Shown piece by piece: positions 24,670 through 34,624 of a DNA stretch of 64,000 nucleotides. The stretch covers positions 62,001-126,000 of the forward strand of contig NZ_PDKN01000003.1 of assembly GCF_004116335.1 (NCBI RefSeq), in the 5' to 3' direction. This DNA is from Candidatus Marinarcus aquaticus (lineage in GTDB: Bacteria > Campylobacterota > Campylobacteria > Campylobacterales > Arcobacteraceae). Every line of letters starts with the position of its first letter. Within the stretch, counting starts at the first letter, position 1. The translations under genes and the position numbers were made by a program. The notes under the pieces were generated by a model. That model did no database searches. It saw only the letters and a program-made list of their open reading frames with translations, and was not told the origin of the DNA.

Positions 24670-25629
24670 CTATACCGCGAGTTTTTCCTTTAAATCTGTC
24701 ACAATATTATAACCATGATTCAGTGCCAATGCAATTGAACCACCAATGCTACCTGCAATATCGCCTGCAACATACAAACCTTTGTCATTTTTATTTTTTT
24801 CATCTAAAATAATATTATCTTCACCATCAAGTTGTACCGAACAATTCAGTAGAAACTCTTTAGGAGTCACGCCACCCAAAGCATAAATAGCTCGGTCAAA
24901 AAGTTTAATCTTCCCATCAGTAAAATAGGCTTTAATTTTCCCATTTTCATCTTCTATTTTTTCAATATCCACACCCATTCTAAGCTCAATTTTTCCTTCT
25001 TCAGCACTTTTCATAAGATTATCCACATTATTGGGATGCGCTCTTGTTATGACCTCTTTACGATAATTAAACGTCACGTTGTTATCTTTACAGATAAAAT
25101 ATGCATATTCACAGGCACTGTCACCTCCACCTACAACCAAGACATCTTCATTGCCTTTGCACTCTATAATGGTATGATTGATTTGCTTTTTAAGTGTTAG
25201 AGGGATTTTATATGAAGGCATATTGGGCTTTCCCATTTTACCAATGGCAATGACCACATTCTTACTTAAATAACTCTCACCTGAAGTGACAACAACTTCA
25301 AAATGGTCATCGACGCGTTTAACGTGTGATACTTCTGTGTTAAATTTTGCTTCAATAAGATGTTTTTCCAAAGAGTCATCAAACAGATCCAAGGTGCTCT
25401 CTTTGGTGCCACCTTCAAAATTGATGTTCCCAATTAAATCCACATGAATCCCTTTCCAATCTTTATCCACAGGCTTGTTATCTTTAAAATATTTACGAAT
25501 GGTATTGGAGTGATTGTTCCCTTTTTCAAAAACAATAATTTTTTTAATACCAAAAAGTACCGCTTCACAAGATGTAGCAATACCACCTGGTCCAGCTCCT
25601 ACTATTGCGACGTCATATATATTTTTCAT
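24670..25629 (-). CDS. Flavin- and NAD(P)-binding reductase, thioredoxin-reductase-like without redox cysteines
   Basis: Protein of 319 residues. The FAD motif is IVGAGPGGIATSCEA at the N-terminus, the NAD(P) motif is VVGGGDSACEYAYFI (about residues 160-175), and the C-terminal FAD segment is GLYVAGDIAGSIGGSIALAL. The CxxC pair of thioredoxin reductase is absent, placing it with the YpdA-like or ferredoxin/flavodoxin-NADP reductase-like flavoproteins. Three possible starts lie close together; I chose ATG 25629 because AAGGA is six bases ahead of it and the FAD fold begins at once. A small GGGC/GCCC hairpin at 24655-24667 follows the stop. Confidence 0.78.
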   Translation of the reverse strand: MKNIYDVAIVGAGPGGIATSCEAVLFGIKKIIVFEKGNNHSNTIRKYFKDNKPVDKDWKGIHVDLIGNINFEGGTKESTLDLFDDSLEKHLIEAKFNTEVSHVKRVDDHFEVVVTSGESYLSKNVVIAIGKMGKPNMPSYKIPLTLKKQINHTIIECKGNEDVLVVGGGDSACEYAYFICKDNNVTFNYRKEVITRAHPNNVDNLMKSAEEGKIELRMGVDIEKIEDENGKIKAYFTDGKIKLFDRAIYALGGVTPKEFLLNCSVQLDGEDNIILDEKNKNDKGLYVAGDIAGSIGGSIALALNHGYNIVTDLKEKLAV

Positions 25630-25727
25630 CATCAATCCTTACAGCTAATATCTTCAATTATAACATAAACTATACAATTGAGTGTATGAAAATGGTTAAA
25701 AAATAATCAAGTAAAAGGAGTTGTTTC

Positions 25728-25751
25728 AAAACAGACCGTTTGGTCTGTTTT
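25728..25751 (-). terminator. Terminator after metH
   Basis: AAAACAGACC pairs perfectly with GGTCTGTTTT around a four-base loop and reaches into the TAA of metH. On the minus strand it ends in TTTT. Confidence 0.7.
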
Positions 25752-28700
25752 AAATATTGTAGTAGTTGGCCTCTTTATGAGGTACAATAATCGCACATGT
25801 ACTTTGTTCGGGATGAATCTGAAAAGTCTCAGAGAGCTCTATACCAAACTCCTCAGGTCGTAAAAGGTCAAAAATTTGTCGACTCATCTCTAAATCTGGG
25901 CACGCAGCATACCCTGGAGAGTATCGACATCCTGTGTACTGTTTCATCTGTACATCTTTAAGCGTATGCCCCTCTTTTTGTACAATATCCAAATCCAATC
26001 GTACTTGCTTGTGCACAATTTCAGCTAAGGCTTCAGCAAGTTCGACTCCTAGTCCATGTACATGGTAGTACTCTTGGAATTTTCCTGCATCATACAAGGT
26101 TCGTTCATATTCACTGATTTCAAGCCCTGCACTCACACACGAAAACGCAATCACATCCAGTTTGTCTGCAGTAAAAAAGTCCGCAATACATCGATGTGGT
26201 GAACGTTTTTGCCGAGGGAATTCAAAGACTTGTACCGCTTCATCTAAGCTTGGCAAGTTGTTTGTCTCATCTTGATTGTTATACAGATGTTTTTCATCAA
26301 AAATATAGAGTTTGTTATCCAAAGCCAAACACGCATAGTAACCATACAGTACCACAGGATTGAGCAAGTTTTTATCTAAAAACTCCCCTTTGAGTTTTTC
26401 ATAGAGTGGTCGTACCACATTCTCTTCTTGCTCTAAGAATTTCTCTGTACTCATATCAGCACGCTTATATCCCCAACGCTGTCTAAAAAGCACTCGATGG
26501 TTAATCCACTCAAATGCCAACTCTTTATTGAAGTTCTTTGCATGCATCACTTGACGTCCCCAAAATGGGGGTACCAATTGTGTAAGACTTCTTGATGGCA
26601 TCGCAATTTGCTCTAATGGAGGAATTTCTACTTCCACTTTTTTCTTCTGTTTGCTTTCATCAATGACAATCTCATCAGCTGGCAAAGAAGTATTCATCTC
26701 CCCCTTTTCAATTCTCTGCATTGAAAGCACCCCATCAAAAGCATCTCGACAATAAAAAATCGGTCCATCGTAAATGGGTCGACAATAATCATTGATAAAT
26801 GATTTCGTTAACGCAGCACCCCCTAAAAGAACAGGGATATCAATACCTTGACTTCTCAACTCTTCCAGATTGTCTTTCATCACTGCCGTACTTTTAACCA
26901 ATAATCCACTCATACCAATTGCTTGTGCCTTGTGCTCTTTAACGGCCACAATGAACTCATTGATATCGGCTTTGATCCCAATATTAATCACTTTAAATCC
27001 ATTGTTTGAAAGGATGATATCCACCAAGTTTTTACCCACATCGTGAACATCCCCTTTTACCGTACCTAAAACCAACACCGTATCACTGGCTTTCTCTTTT
27101 TTAGGCAAGTATGGATTTAAGTAATCCACTGTGGCTTTCATCGTTTCTGCACTTTGAAGTACAAATGGTAATTGCATCTGCCCTGAACCAAACAACTCCC
27201 CGATGACTTTCATGCCATCAATCAACCACTCATTTACAATGAGTTCCGGTGCTACTTGGGTTCTTATGTCTTCAACTAAAGGAATGAGTCGCTCTTTATC
27301 TCCATCTAAAAGTAGTTTTTTGACTTTCTCTTCACTGCTTAACGCATTGTACTCTTCATCACTTTGCTCTTCTACGGCCTCTTTTGAAGAGAAGTGTTCG
27401 ATGAACTTAAAAAGTGGATCCCCTGCTTTTTGATTGTTAAACAACAAGTCATCACAACACTTTTTGTCCTCTTCACTGATTTTATTCATAGGCAAGATGT
27501 GTTTTACATTGACAATTGCACTGGTTAATCCAGCTTCCACACAATGATGTAAGAACATAGAGTTTAAGTAAATACGTGCATTGATGTCCAAACCAAATGA
27601 GATGTTTGAAAGTCCTAAAGTGGTACCCACATCTGGGTGTCGCTTTTGGAACTCTCGAATAGCTTCAATGGTTTCAATAGCAGCCGTTCGGTACTCATCA
27701 TCTCCACTTCCCACAGTAAAAACAAGCATATCAAAGACCAAATCTGTGGCTCTGAAACCATGCAGGTTTACTGCTCGGTCATAAATTCGTTCAGCGATTT
27801 CAAGTTTTCGCTCCGTGGTTTTTGCCATTCCTATTTCATCAATCACCAAACAAACAAGGCTGGCACCAAATTTTTTTGCTAAGGCACACACCTCATCAAA
27901 CTTCTCTTCCCCATCTTCTAAGTTCACAGAATTGATTATCGGTCGTCCACCAATCTTTTTAAGTGCGGTTTCTAACGCTTTGATTTGGGTTGAGTCAGGC
28001 ATCAATGGCAGTTGAATTTTTTGAGAATAGAGTGAGACTACTTCATTCATATCATGGGTTTCATCTCGTCCTGCAAATCCTACACTCACATCAATCACAT
28101 GAGCCCCAGCTCGTACTTGTTGTTGAGCAACAGAAAGTGTTCCCTCATAATCATTCTCTTTTAAGAGTTCTCTGAATGCCTTACTTCCTGTGGCATTACT
28201 TCGTTCACCAATTAAAAGAGGTGCGGGTTCTTGTTTTAAAGGTACCGTTACAAACAGTGAAGCCAATGAGGGTTCCATCACCCCTTTTGGAGGTTTAGGA
28301 ATAATGCCTGCAATTCCATCGGCTAAGGCTTTGATGTGTTGAGGCGTTGTACCACAACATCCACCTAAGAAACTCACTCCATTAATCTCTAAAAACTCTT
28401 TTTGTAAAGCAGTAAACTCTTCAGGCCCCATTGGATAATAGGTATATCCACCTCTGTTTTGTGGTAACCCTGCATTGGCATGCACTGAAATTGGAAATTT
28501 ACACACTTCACTGAGTGTTTTTACATGTTTAGCGACTTGTTGTGGTCCCGTACCACAGTTAAACCCAAGTGAGAGAATGTTAAATGGCTCTAAAATGGTT
28601 GCAATGGTTAATGCATCTGTTCCTATAAGCATCGTACCACTTAACTCAATGGTCACAGATACCATGATGGGAATCTCAGTGGTTAAATCACTGATGGCAT

Positions 28701-29226
28701 GCAGTGCAGCTTTGATTTGAAGTGGATCTTGGCATGTTTCAAGTAAAAATACATCCACACCACCATCAATCATCCCTTGCGCCATGATTTTATACCCTTC
28801 GTACATTTCATCATAATCAATGTGTCCTAAGCTGGGCAGTTTTGTTCCAGGGCCTACGGATCCTAAAACAAATCGAGGTTTAGCAGGTGTGCTGTAAACA
28901 TTACATACCTCTTTTGCAATTTCAACCCCTTTTTTTGATAACTCATATGAACGCTCACCAATTCCATACTCATCCAATACCCACGGCATTGAACCAAAGG
29001 TATTCGTCGTAATAAAATCTGCATCGGCTTTGGCATAGGCCCCATAAATTTTTTCTAACACATGAGGCGCTGTTGCATTCAGCAATTCATTACACCCTTC
29101 TAAATCTTCACCATTTTCACCCAACCACTCTTCAGGCTTTATTTCAGCCAGTTGCAGTTGTGTTCCCATGGCACCATCTATGACAAGTGCTCGTTTTTTA
29201 ATAATCTCTGATAGTCTGTTTCTCAT
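25750..29226 (-). CDS. metH: Cobalamin-dependent methionine synthase MetH
   Basis: Enzyme of 1158 residues that transfers a methyl group from methyltetrahydrofolate through cobalamin to homocysteine. Modules in order: homocysteine domain (1-320, zinc ligands in LGFNCGTGP and FLGGCCGTTP), pterin domain (330-610, IGERSNATGSKAF), cobalamin cap and binding domain (640-870, with the axial His in GDVHDVGKN near 727 and GGAALTKSF), and the SAM-dependent reactivation domain (900-1158, YTGCRYSPGYAACPDLE). All modules are intact and the length is normal. It closes the activated-methyl cycle with LuxS. I see no cobalamin riboswitch in the 120 bases upstream. Confidence 0.97.
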   Translation of the reverse strand: MRNRLSEIIKKRALVIDGAMGTQLQLAEIKPEEWLGENGEDLEGCNELLNATAPHVLEKIYGAYAKADADFITTNTFGSMPWVLDEYGIGERSYELSKKGVEIAKEVCNVYSTPAKPRFVLGSVGPGTKLPSLGHIDYDEMYEGYKIMAQGMIDGGVDVFLLETCQDPLQIKAALHAISDLTTEIPIMVSVTIELSGTMLIGTDALTIATILEPFNILSLGFNCGTGPQQVAKHVKTLSEVCKFPISVHANAGLPQNRGGYTYYPMGPEEFTALQKEFLEINGVSFLGGCCGTTPQHIKALADGIAGIIPKPPKGVMEPSLASLFVTVPLKQEPAPLLIGERSNATGSKAFRELLKENDYEGTLSVAQQQVRAGAHVIDVSVGFAGRDETHDMNEVVSLYSQKIQLPLMPDSTQIKALETALKKIGGRPIINSVNLEDGEEKFDEVCALAKKFGASLVCLVIDEIGMAKTTERKLEIAERIYDRAVNLHGFRATDLVFDMLVFTVGSGDDEYRTAAIETIEAIREFQKRHPDVGTTLGLSNISFGLDINARIYLNSMFLHHCVEAGLTSAIVNVKHILPMNKISEEDKKCCDDLLFNNQKAGDPLFKFIEHFSSKEAVEEQSDEEYNALSSEEKVKKLLLDGDKERLIPLVEDIRTQVAPELIVNEWLIDGMKVIGELFGSGQMQLPFVLQSAETMKATVDYLNPYLPKKEKASDTVLVLGTVKGDVHDVGKNLVDIILSNNGFKVINIGIKADINEFIVAVKEHKAQAIGMSGLLVKSTAVMKDNLEELRSQGIDIPVLLGGAALTKSFINDYCRPIYDGPIFYCRDAFDGVLSMQRIEKGEMNTSLPADEIVIDESKQKKKVEVEIPPLEQIAMPSRSLTQLVPPFWGRQVMHAKNFNKELAFEWINHRVLFRQRWGYKRADMSTEKFLEQEENVVRPLYEKLKGEFLDKNLLNPVVLYGYYACLALDNKLYIFDEKHLYNNQDETNNLPSLDEAVQVFEFPRQKRSPHRCIADFFTADKLDVIAFSCVSAGLEISEYERTLYDAGKFQEYYHVHGLGVELAEALAEIVHKQVRLDLDIVQKEGHTLKDVQMKQYTGCRYSPGYAACPDLEMSRQIFDLLRPEEFGIELSETFQIHPEQSTCAIIVPHKEANYYNI

Positions 29227-29321
29227 CTAATTTAATCAACTTTTCTTCATTTTATTTATCTTTAAAGTATTGATTATACCTTTTTTTGGGTCAAAAAAAG
29301 TTTTAATAACATCAACTACGC

Positions 29322-29327
29322 TATAAT
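29322..29327 (+). promoter_or_regulatory. -10 box of the alpha/beta hydrolase gene
   Basis: TATAAT lies 22 bases before the ATG at 29350, with AAGGA between them as the ribosome-binding site. It faces away from metH in the shared 123-base divergent region. Confidence 0.55.
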
Positions 29328-29349
29328 CAGTGTTTATAAGGATTTTGAC

Positions 29350-30306
29350 ATGAAAGACATACTCTTTTTTTTACTTTTTACAAGCACTCTACTCTTTTCA
29401 AATGCACAATTTCAAGAGCATAAAATTGATGTTTCCAATTACGAAGCAACTCTGACATATCAAACAGTAAAGAGTTCAAAAAAAGCGATTTTATACATTC
29501 ATGGATTTAATGACTACTTTTTTAATACTCAGTTTGCGCAAAAATTTCTTGACCAAGGTTACGCTTTTTATGCCTTAGACTTACATGGATATGGACGCAA
29601 TTTGAAATCCAAAGAGCGCGTCTTCTCGTTTAAAGATATTCAAGAGTTCGATGATGAAATAACTCAAGCCATCACATTTATAAAAAACCAAGGACACACA
29701 AACATCACCTTGTATGGTTACTCTCAAGGTGGCTTGATAGCAACTTTGTATGCCAATAAGTATCGCAATATAGACCAACTCATACTTGACAGTGCTTTTT
29801 TTGATTTTGCTTTTTCTCCTTTTTTAGAGTCCTATGTTTTGCCTTTAGTTGCAAAAGTGGGTAAATATTTTCCTAATCTTTTCTTGCCTTCAAGTGCTCC
29901 CAATGTATTTGGGCAAACCTTGCATAAAGACTTTAATGGGGAGTGGGATTTTGATATGAACTTAAAATATACGACAACCAATGCACCCATTTATTTTGAG
30001 TGGATTCATGCCATTTATTCTGCACAACAACAACTGCATGCAGGTTTGGATTTACAAATCCCTGTATTAAGTCTCTATTCTGATAAATCCTATAACGAAC
30101 AGTCTGATGTAAAATATCATCACATCAGTGATTTGGTGCTGGATGTAAACGACATAGAGACCTACTCCAAAAAACTCAATCAAGATGCTTCACTGACCAC
30201 ACTTACACCCATAAAAGATGGTATGCATGGTGTTACTTTTTCCAAACCAAAGGTAAGACAAGAGGCTTATAGAGTTATTTTCAACTGGCTTCAAACACAA
30301 AACTAA
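29350..30306 (+). CDS. Secreted alpha/beta hydrolase (lysophospholipase/S33-like)
   Basis: Protein of 318 residues with signal peptide MKDILFFLLFTSTLLFSNA, so it acts in the periplasm or outside. The fold elements are AILYIHGFNDYFF (oxyanion strand), ALDLHGYGRN, the nucleophile elbow LYGYSQGGLIATLY (Ser), and probably the late His in KDGMHGVTFSKP. It belongs with monoacylglycerol lipase/lysophospholipase-type serine hydrolases. The substrate cannot be set from the sequence. A CsgG-like lipoprotein gene follows after 43 bases and may share its transcript. Confidence 0.82.
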   Translation: MKDILFFLLFTSTLLFSNAQFQEHKIDVSNYEATLTYQTVKSSKKAILYIHGFNDYFFNTQFAQKFLDQGYAFYALDLHGYGRNLKSKERVFSFKDIQEFDDEITQAITFIKNQGHTNITLYGYSQGGLIATLYANKYRNIDQLILDSAFFDFAFSPFLESYVLPLVAKVGKYFPNLFLPSSAPNVFGQTLHKDFNGEWDFDMNLKYTTTNAPIYFEWIHAIYSAQQQLHAGLDLQIPVLSLYSDKSYNEQSDVKYHHISDLVLDVNDIETYSKKLNQDASLTTLTPIKDGMHGVTFSKPKVRQEAYRVIFNWLQTQN

Positions 30307-30349
30307 TGATTTTTTTGTTACCATTATTCACTATTTTTCAAGGGTTTCA

Positions 30350-31537
30350 ATGAACACACGCGTGCTATTAACTCCAACTCTGTTTTTTGTACTATTACTT
30401 CTTTTTGCAGGTTGTTCACAAAACCAGTTAAATATGACTCAATACCCTCTTTCTGTCAATGAGAAACAAGCCATTCCAGAAATCTGTCAACCTTTTTATA
30501 AAAACCAACTTCCTACCATTGCGGTTATGGATTTTACCAATAACTCTACGTTTGGAAAAGCCAAAGTTGAGCACACGAGCACAAGTAAACGAGTAGGGGT
30601 TTTAGGAGGCATTATTATCAACTCTGATGGCATTGGATTAGGCGGCACAGCCAAAGCTGAACAAAGCAGTGTCAATGTAAAACGAGAAGTGGATGCCAAA
30701 CTCTCAGAAACATTGACCCCTTTATTGGAAACAAAAATATCTCGCTTAAGTGGTATTACCTTAGTTGCTCGAAATGACATCGAAAAAATCAATAAAGAGT
30801 TGCAACTACAAGACAGTGGACTTTTAGATGAATCCACCACCGTTCAAGCAGGAAAACTTTTGGGTGCTAAATATATCGTTACAGGTTCCATAGACAACGT
30901 GGAAATCAATCAACGAAATCATGAAAGTGTAGCCATTGCTGTGAATAGTGTCACTTCACGCACCGAGCATGTGGGTGCGCAAGTTGCAGGACTTTTGGGA
31001 CGTGTTTTAACCTCTTTTACGGATGGTATTTTGCTGAAAACCACGGTGAGCATAAAAATATTAGATGTTCAAACAGGAGAAATACTTCATGCTCAAACCA
31101 TACAAAAAGATATTAATATCGGAAAGTTTTCAAACCCAACGTATGATGTCTATATTGGTGGAATCAAAGCAGCCATCATCAACTCGTTAGAGAGTTTCAA
31201 CTATGAATTTTCAAACAATTTCAGTGTCACGGGATACATTACAAAAATCAAAACCAATGGTAATGATGCCATTGTGCAAGTCAATTTAGGAAGCAAACAC
31301 AAAATCAAACCGCAAGACAGATTCAATGTCTATATGTTTGAAGAGAGCATTGACCCCTTGACCAACCAAAAAACATGCGATAATATTTTATTACCCATCA
31401 AACTTGAAGCAAGTTCAATGGTGAATTCATTTACAAGTTGGTTGCATGCAACACAACAAAAAGCGCCTTTGAAACTCTTATACTATGTAGAAAAAGATAT
31501 CAGCAAGGAGAGTCTCTTTGATTTACCACTATTCTAA
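30350..31537 (+). CDS. CsgG/FlgT-like outer-membrane lipoprotein
   Basis: Protein of 395 residues with a lipoprotein signal peptide ending LLFAGC (lipidated Cys about residue 22). Residues about 55-290 look like a CsgG/HfaB domain (IAVMDFTNNSTFGKAKVE, then LLGAKYIVTGSIDNVEI and VSIKILDVQTGEILHAQT). Residues about 300-360 (VQVNLGSKHKIKPQDRFNVY) resemble the C-terminal domain of FlgT-type flagellar proteins. Such proteins form outer-membrane pores or bind around the flagellar motor. No curli subunit genes are nearby. The next lipoprotein gene overlaps its end by 20 bases with a TTG start, so the two are probably partners. Confidence 0.72.
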   Translation: MNTRVLLTPTLFFVLLLLFAGCSQNQLNMTQYPLSVNEKQAIPEICQPFYKNQLPTIAVMDFTNNSTFGKAKVEHTSTSKRVGVLGGIIINSDGIGLGGTAKAEQSSVNVKREVDAKLSETLTPLLETKISRLSGITLVARNDIEKINKELQLQDSGLLDESTTVQAGKLLGAKYIVTGSIDNVEINQRNHESVAIAVNSVTSRTEHVGAQVAGLLGRVLTSFTDGILLKTTVSIKILDVQTGEILHAQTIQKDINIGKFSNPTYDVYIGGIKAAIINSLESFNYEFSNNFSVTGYITKIKTNGNDAIVQVNLGSKHKIKPQDRFNVYMFEESIDPLTNQKTCDNILLPIKLEASSMVNSFTSWLHATQQKAPLKLLYYVEKDISKESLFDLPLF

Positions 31538-32510
31538 ACATCTGTTACTTACTTTTGTAGTACTTTTTTTTACAGCGTGTTCCTTTTCTTCCACACAAAG
31601 TGCTCAAACGCTTCCACAGTGGTTTTTAAATACCCCTCAAAACAGCAATACAACACTCTATGGAAGTGGTCAAGCAACAACCTTGCAAGAGGCTAAAAAC
31701 AGAGCCTTAAATGATTTGGCTTCACGATTGAGTGTGCAAGTCAATTCAAAAATTGAACAAAGCACATATCGATACAGCAATCAAGATGGAGCTTCAACAT
31801 ACAACAACTCCACACAACAAAACATTGAAGTGTTGGTTAAAAACATTGAGTTTCAAAATCCTAAAGTCATTCAAAATGCTTTTATCGCTCAACAATTTTT
31901 TGTCTTAGTCGAAGTAAATCGTGAAGAGCTCTATCGACAACAACACAGTGCTTTTTTACGTCTGTATAAGCACATTGATACCCAATACAAAAAAAGTCAA
32001 ACACAATCAAAGCTTGAACAGATACATCTGCTTCAAAATTTGTCAGATGATATACAAAAAGCCTCCGCTCAAGCCCAACTTCTAAATGCAATAAATGGCA
32101 CCTTTGATGATAACCACTACTTAAACTATTTTAGTTCCATAAAAAATCAAGCCTCAACACTGAAAAGTAGCCTAAAGATAACTGTTTCTGACAATTTAGA
32201 TGAGCCCTATTTTAATTCAAAAGTAATAGAATCTCTTAACCACTCTTCATATAAAGTGGTCTCCAAAAATGAGGATGTAAAAATTGCTTTAAACTCCAGT
32301 GTGAATTACTCCGTTGCTATGGGCTGGCAGATTGCTAAAGTGACAACATCGCTTCATGTAATAGCACAAGGAAAAGTGCTTTCAAGTCACACCATTCACA
32401 GTGTGGGACGTTCCACTTCAAGCCAAAACAATGCACTTATTTCTGCTTCACGTGAATTTGCTCAAAAGCTTCAGGACAGAACAATAGAGGCGATTTTACT
32501 CAACCAATAA
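31518..32510 (+). CDS. LPP20-family lipoprotein, partner of the CsgG-like protein
   Basis: Protein of 330 residues. The TTG at 31518 is the start: AAGGAG at 31505-31510 lies seven bases upstream and the lipoprotein signal (LLTFVVLFFTAC) follows at once. After the lipidated Cys come PQWFLNTP and LYGSGQATTLQEAKNRALNDLASRL, the LPP20/FlgP-type domain also seen in the lipoprotein at 60241. The C-terminal half (about 215-325) is a second domain related in pattern to lipoprotein LpoB/FlgT-like folds, which I cannot name with certainty. The 20-base overlap with the CsgG-like gene indicates translational coupling and a shared outer-membrane role. Confidence 0.72.
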   Translation: MIYHYSKHLLLTFVVLFFTACSFSSTQSAQTLPQWFLNTPQNSNTTLYGSGQATTLQEAKNRALNDLASRLSVQVNSKIEQSTYRYSNQDGASTYNNSTQQNIEVLVKNIEFQNPKVIQNAFIAQQFFVLVEVNREELYRQQHSAFLRLYKHIDTQYKKSQTQSKLEQIHLLQNLSDDIQKASAQAQLLNAINGTFDDNHYLNYFSSIKNQASTLKSSLKITVSDNLDEPYFNSKVIESLNHSSYKVVSKNEDVKIALNSSVNYSVAMGWQIAKVTTSLHVIAQGKVLSSHTIHSVGRSTSSQNNALISASREFAQKLQDRTIEAILLNQ

Positions 32511-32572
32511 CGTTTCTTTAATAAAAACTTAGCTAGACTATTAGTTAAAAAATTAACTATGTAGGAAAAACA

Positions 32573-33493
32573 ATGACCGAAGCAAAATACATCTGGATGG
32601 ATGGTGAATTTAAAAATTGGCATGATGCTACAACACACGTGTTAAGCCATACGCTTCATTACGGTAATGGTGCTATTGAAGGTACAAAAGCATATAAAAC
32701 TGTGGATGGTAGATGTGCAATATTTAAACTCAATGAACATACAAAACGATTAATAAACTCAGCAAAAATGACTCTTATAGAGGTGCCTTATTCATTGGAA
32801 GAGCTTAACAAAGTTCAAGTAGAACTTTTACAAAAAAATGAGCTTTTTGAAGGTGCTTATATCCGACCATTGGTATACTTAGGTTACGGTGTTATGGGAT
32901 TGTATCACAAAGATGCACCTGTAAACGTATCGGTTGCTGCTTGGGAGTGGGGAGCATACTTAGGTGAAGAGGGAATGAAAAAAGGAGTACGTGTTAAGAT
33001 TGCTTCTATGACACGAACGCCTAACACTTCAGGTATGGGTAAAGCAAAAGCGGTTGCGAACTACCTAAACTCTCAAATGGCAAAATTTGAAGCAGTAGAA
33101 GCTGGTTATGATGAAGCTTTACTCAGAGATGACCAAGGGTACATCGCTGAAGCATCTGGTGCGTGTTTCTTTATCGTACGAGACGGTGTAGTAATCACAC
33201 CACCAAACGATAACTCTTTAGAGTCAATCACTCAAGCAACCGTGATTGATTTAGCAAAAGATTTAGGGTACGAAGTTGTACGACGACGAATTACTCGAGA
33301 AGAGATCTATATTGCGGATGAAGCATTTTTTACTGGAACTGCCGTGGAAGTAACACCTATTCGAGAAGTTGATTGTCGAATCATAGGTGCAGGGGAAAGA
33401 GGTCCTGTGACTGAAAAACTGCAAACAGCTTACTTCGACGCCGTAGCTGGTAAAAATGAAAAGTATTTGAAATATTTAACTTATATAAACTAA
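32573..33493 (+). CDS. ilvE: Branched-chain amino acid aminotransferase IlvE
   Basis: PLP enzyme (fold type IV) of 306 residues that makes Leu, Ile and Val from their 2-oxo acids and glutamate. The N-terminal WMDGEFKNWHDATTHVLSH, the LHYGNGAIEGTKAYK motif, the PLP-lysine region GKAKAVANYLNSQ, EASGACFFIV and the late FFTGTAVEVTPI all fit. AGGAAAAACA precedes the ATG. A prohibitin-like gene follows after nine bases. Confidence 0.95.
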   Translation: MTEAKYIWMDGEFKNWHDATTHVLSHTLHYGNGAIEGTKAYKTVDGRCAIFKLNEHTKRLINSAKMTLIEVPYSLEELNKVQVELLQKNELFEGAYIRPLVYLGYGVMGLYHKDAPVNVSVAAWEWGAYLGEEGMKKGVRVKIASMTRTPNTSGMGKAKAVANYLNSQMAKFEAVEAGYDEALLRDDQGYIAEASGACFFIVRDGVVITPPNDNSLESITQATVIDLAKDLGYEVVRRRITREEIYIADEAFFTGTAVEVTPIREVDCRIIGAGERGPVTEKLQTAYFDAVAGKNEKYLKYLTYIN

Positions 33494-33502
33494 GGAAGTG
33501 TA

Positions 33503-34585
33503 ATGCCTATAGATAATGACTATTTTAAAAATAGACAACAAAATAGTAACAACAATCAAAACAGTGGAAATGGTGGCGGTGGCTATCAACCTCCATTTGA
33601 ACCGCCTGAATTTTTTAAAAATTTAGGGAAAAAAGCAGGTTTTATTTATGCCATTGTAATTGTTGTGGCTGTTTTAGTACTTGCCAAACCATTTGTGATC
33701 ATTGAATCAGGACAAGTGGGGATTCAAGTCACCGCAGGTAAATATGATGAAAAACCATTAAACCCAGGTTTTCACCTCTATATTCCTATCATTCAAAAAG
33801 TAATTGTAGTGGATACAAAAGTTCGATTGATGAACTATGCTTCTGTTGAAACGTCAACAGGGTTTGATCAAAGTATAAGAAGCAATCCAGCCATTAACAT
33901 TCTTGATGCAAGAGGTCTTCCTGTTTCAATTGAATTAACCGTTCAATACAGACTAACTGCTGTGGGTGCTCCTGCAACTATTGCAACATGGGGACCAGCA
34001 TGGGAAGACAAAATTGTTAACCCTGTTGTAAGAAACATTGTAAGAAACGTGGTGGGTGGATTTAACGCTGAAGAGTTGCCTACACGACGAAATGAGATTG
34101 CAACCATGATTGAAAATGGTATTCGAACGCAAATAGAGTCTTTAGAAGGTCGACCTGTTTCTGTTGAATCCGTTCAACTAAGAGAGATCGTACTTCCTCC
34201 AAAAATCAAAGAGCAAATTGAACGAGTTCAAATTGCAAATCAAGAAGCAGAACGAGTTCGATATGAAGTTCAAAGAGCACGTCAAGAGGCTGAGAAAAAA
34301 GCTGCTTTAGCCAAAGGTGAGGCAGACAAAAACAGAATTGAAGCACAAGGTCGAGCAGATGCAGTGACCATTGAAGCAAAAGCGCAAGCAGCTGCGAATA
34401 AAGAGATTGCTCAATCGTTAACCAGAAACCTACTTGAAATGCAACAGATTCAAGTTCAAGGAAAATTCAACGACGCACTTAGAGAAAACAAAGATGCAAA
34501 GATTTTCCTCACACCAGGTGGTTCAACTCCAAACATTTGGGTTGATACAAAAGATAAAACACGAGACTCTTCAATCAACAAATAA
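33503..34585 (+). CDS. Prohibitin/stomatin-family membrane protein
   Basis: Protein of 360 residues: a Gln/Asn/Gly-rich cytoplasmic N-terminus, one membrane segment (about 50-72), an SPFH/prohibitin domain (about 73-245; ESGQVGIQVTAGKYD and LNPGFHLYIPIIQKV), and a long Ala/Glu/Lys coiled coil (about 235-320) that drives ring assembly. Such proteins form membrane microdomain scaffolds, often regulating the FtsH protease as HflKC do. It is co-transcribed with ilvE; the metabolic link is not evident. A GAAA-tetraloop hairpin follows. Confidence 0.87.
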   Translation: MPIDNDYFKNRQQNSNNNQNSGNGGGGYQPPFEPPEFFKNLGKKAGFIYAIVIVVAVLVLAKPFVIIESGQVGIQVTAGKYDEKPLNPGFHLYIPIIQKVIVVDTKVRLMNYASVETSTGFDQSIRSNPAINILDARGLPVSIELTVQYRLTAVGAPATIATWGPAWEDKIVNPVVRNIVRNVVGGFNAEELPTRRNEIATMIENGIRTQIESLEGRPVSVESVQLREIVLPPKIKEQIERVQIANQEAERVRYEVQRARQEAEKKAALAKGEADKNRIEAQGRADAVTIEAKAQAAANKEIAQSLTRNLLEMQQIQVQGKFNDALRENKDAKIFLTPGGSTPNIWVDTKDKTRDSSINK

Positions 34586-34589
34586 ACTC

Positions 34590-34611
34590 AAGAGTAGGGA
34601 AACCTACTCTT
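34590..34611 (+). other. Hairpin with GAAA tetraloop between two genes
   Basis: AAGAGTAGG (34590-34598) pairs with CCTACTCTT (34603-34611) over a GAAA loop, an especially stable RNA fold. The next gene's ribosome-binding site (TAGGA, 34612-34616) starts just at its 3' edge. It may be an mRNA stability element or tune translation of the small downstream gene. Confidence 0.5.
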
Positions 34612-34624
34612 TAGGATATATGCC

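Noticed and set aside
29227-29349. Cobalamin riboswitch upstream of metH
   Set aside because: The region is only 123 bases, shared by two promoters, and lacks the B12-box GCCACTG-like sequence.
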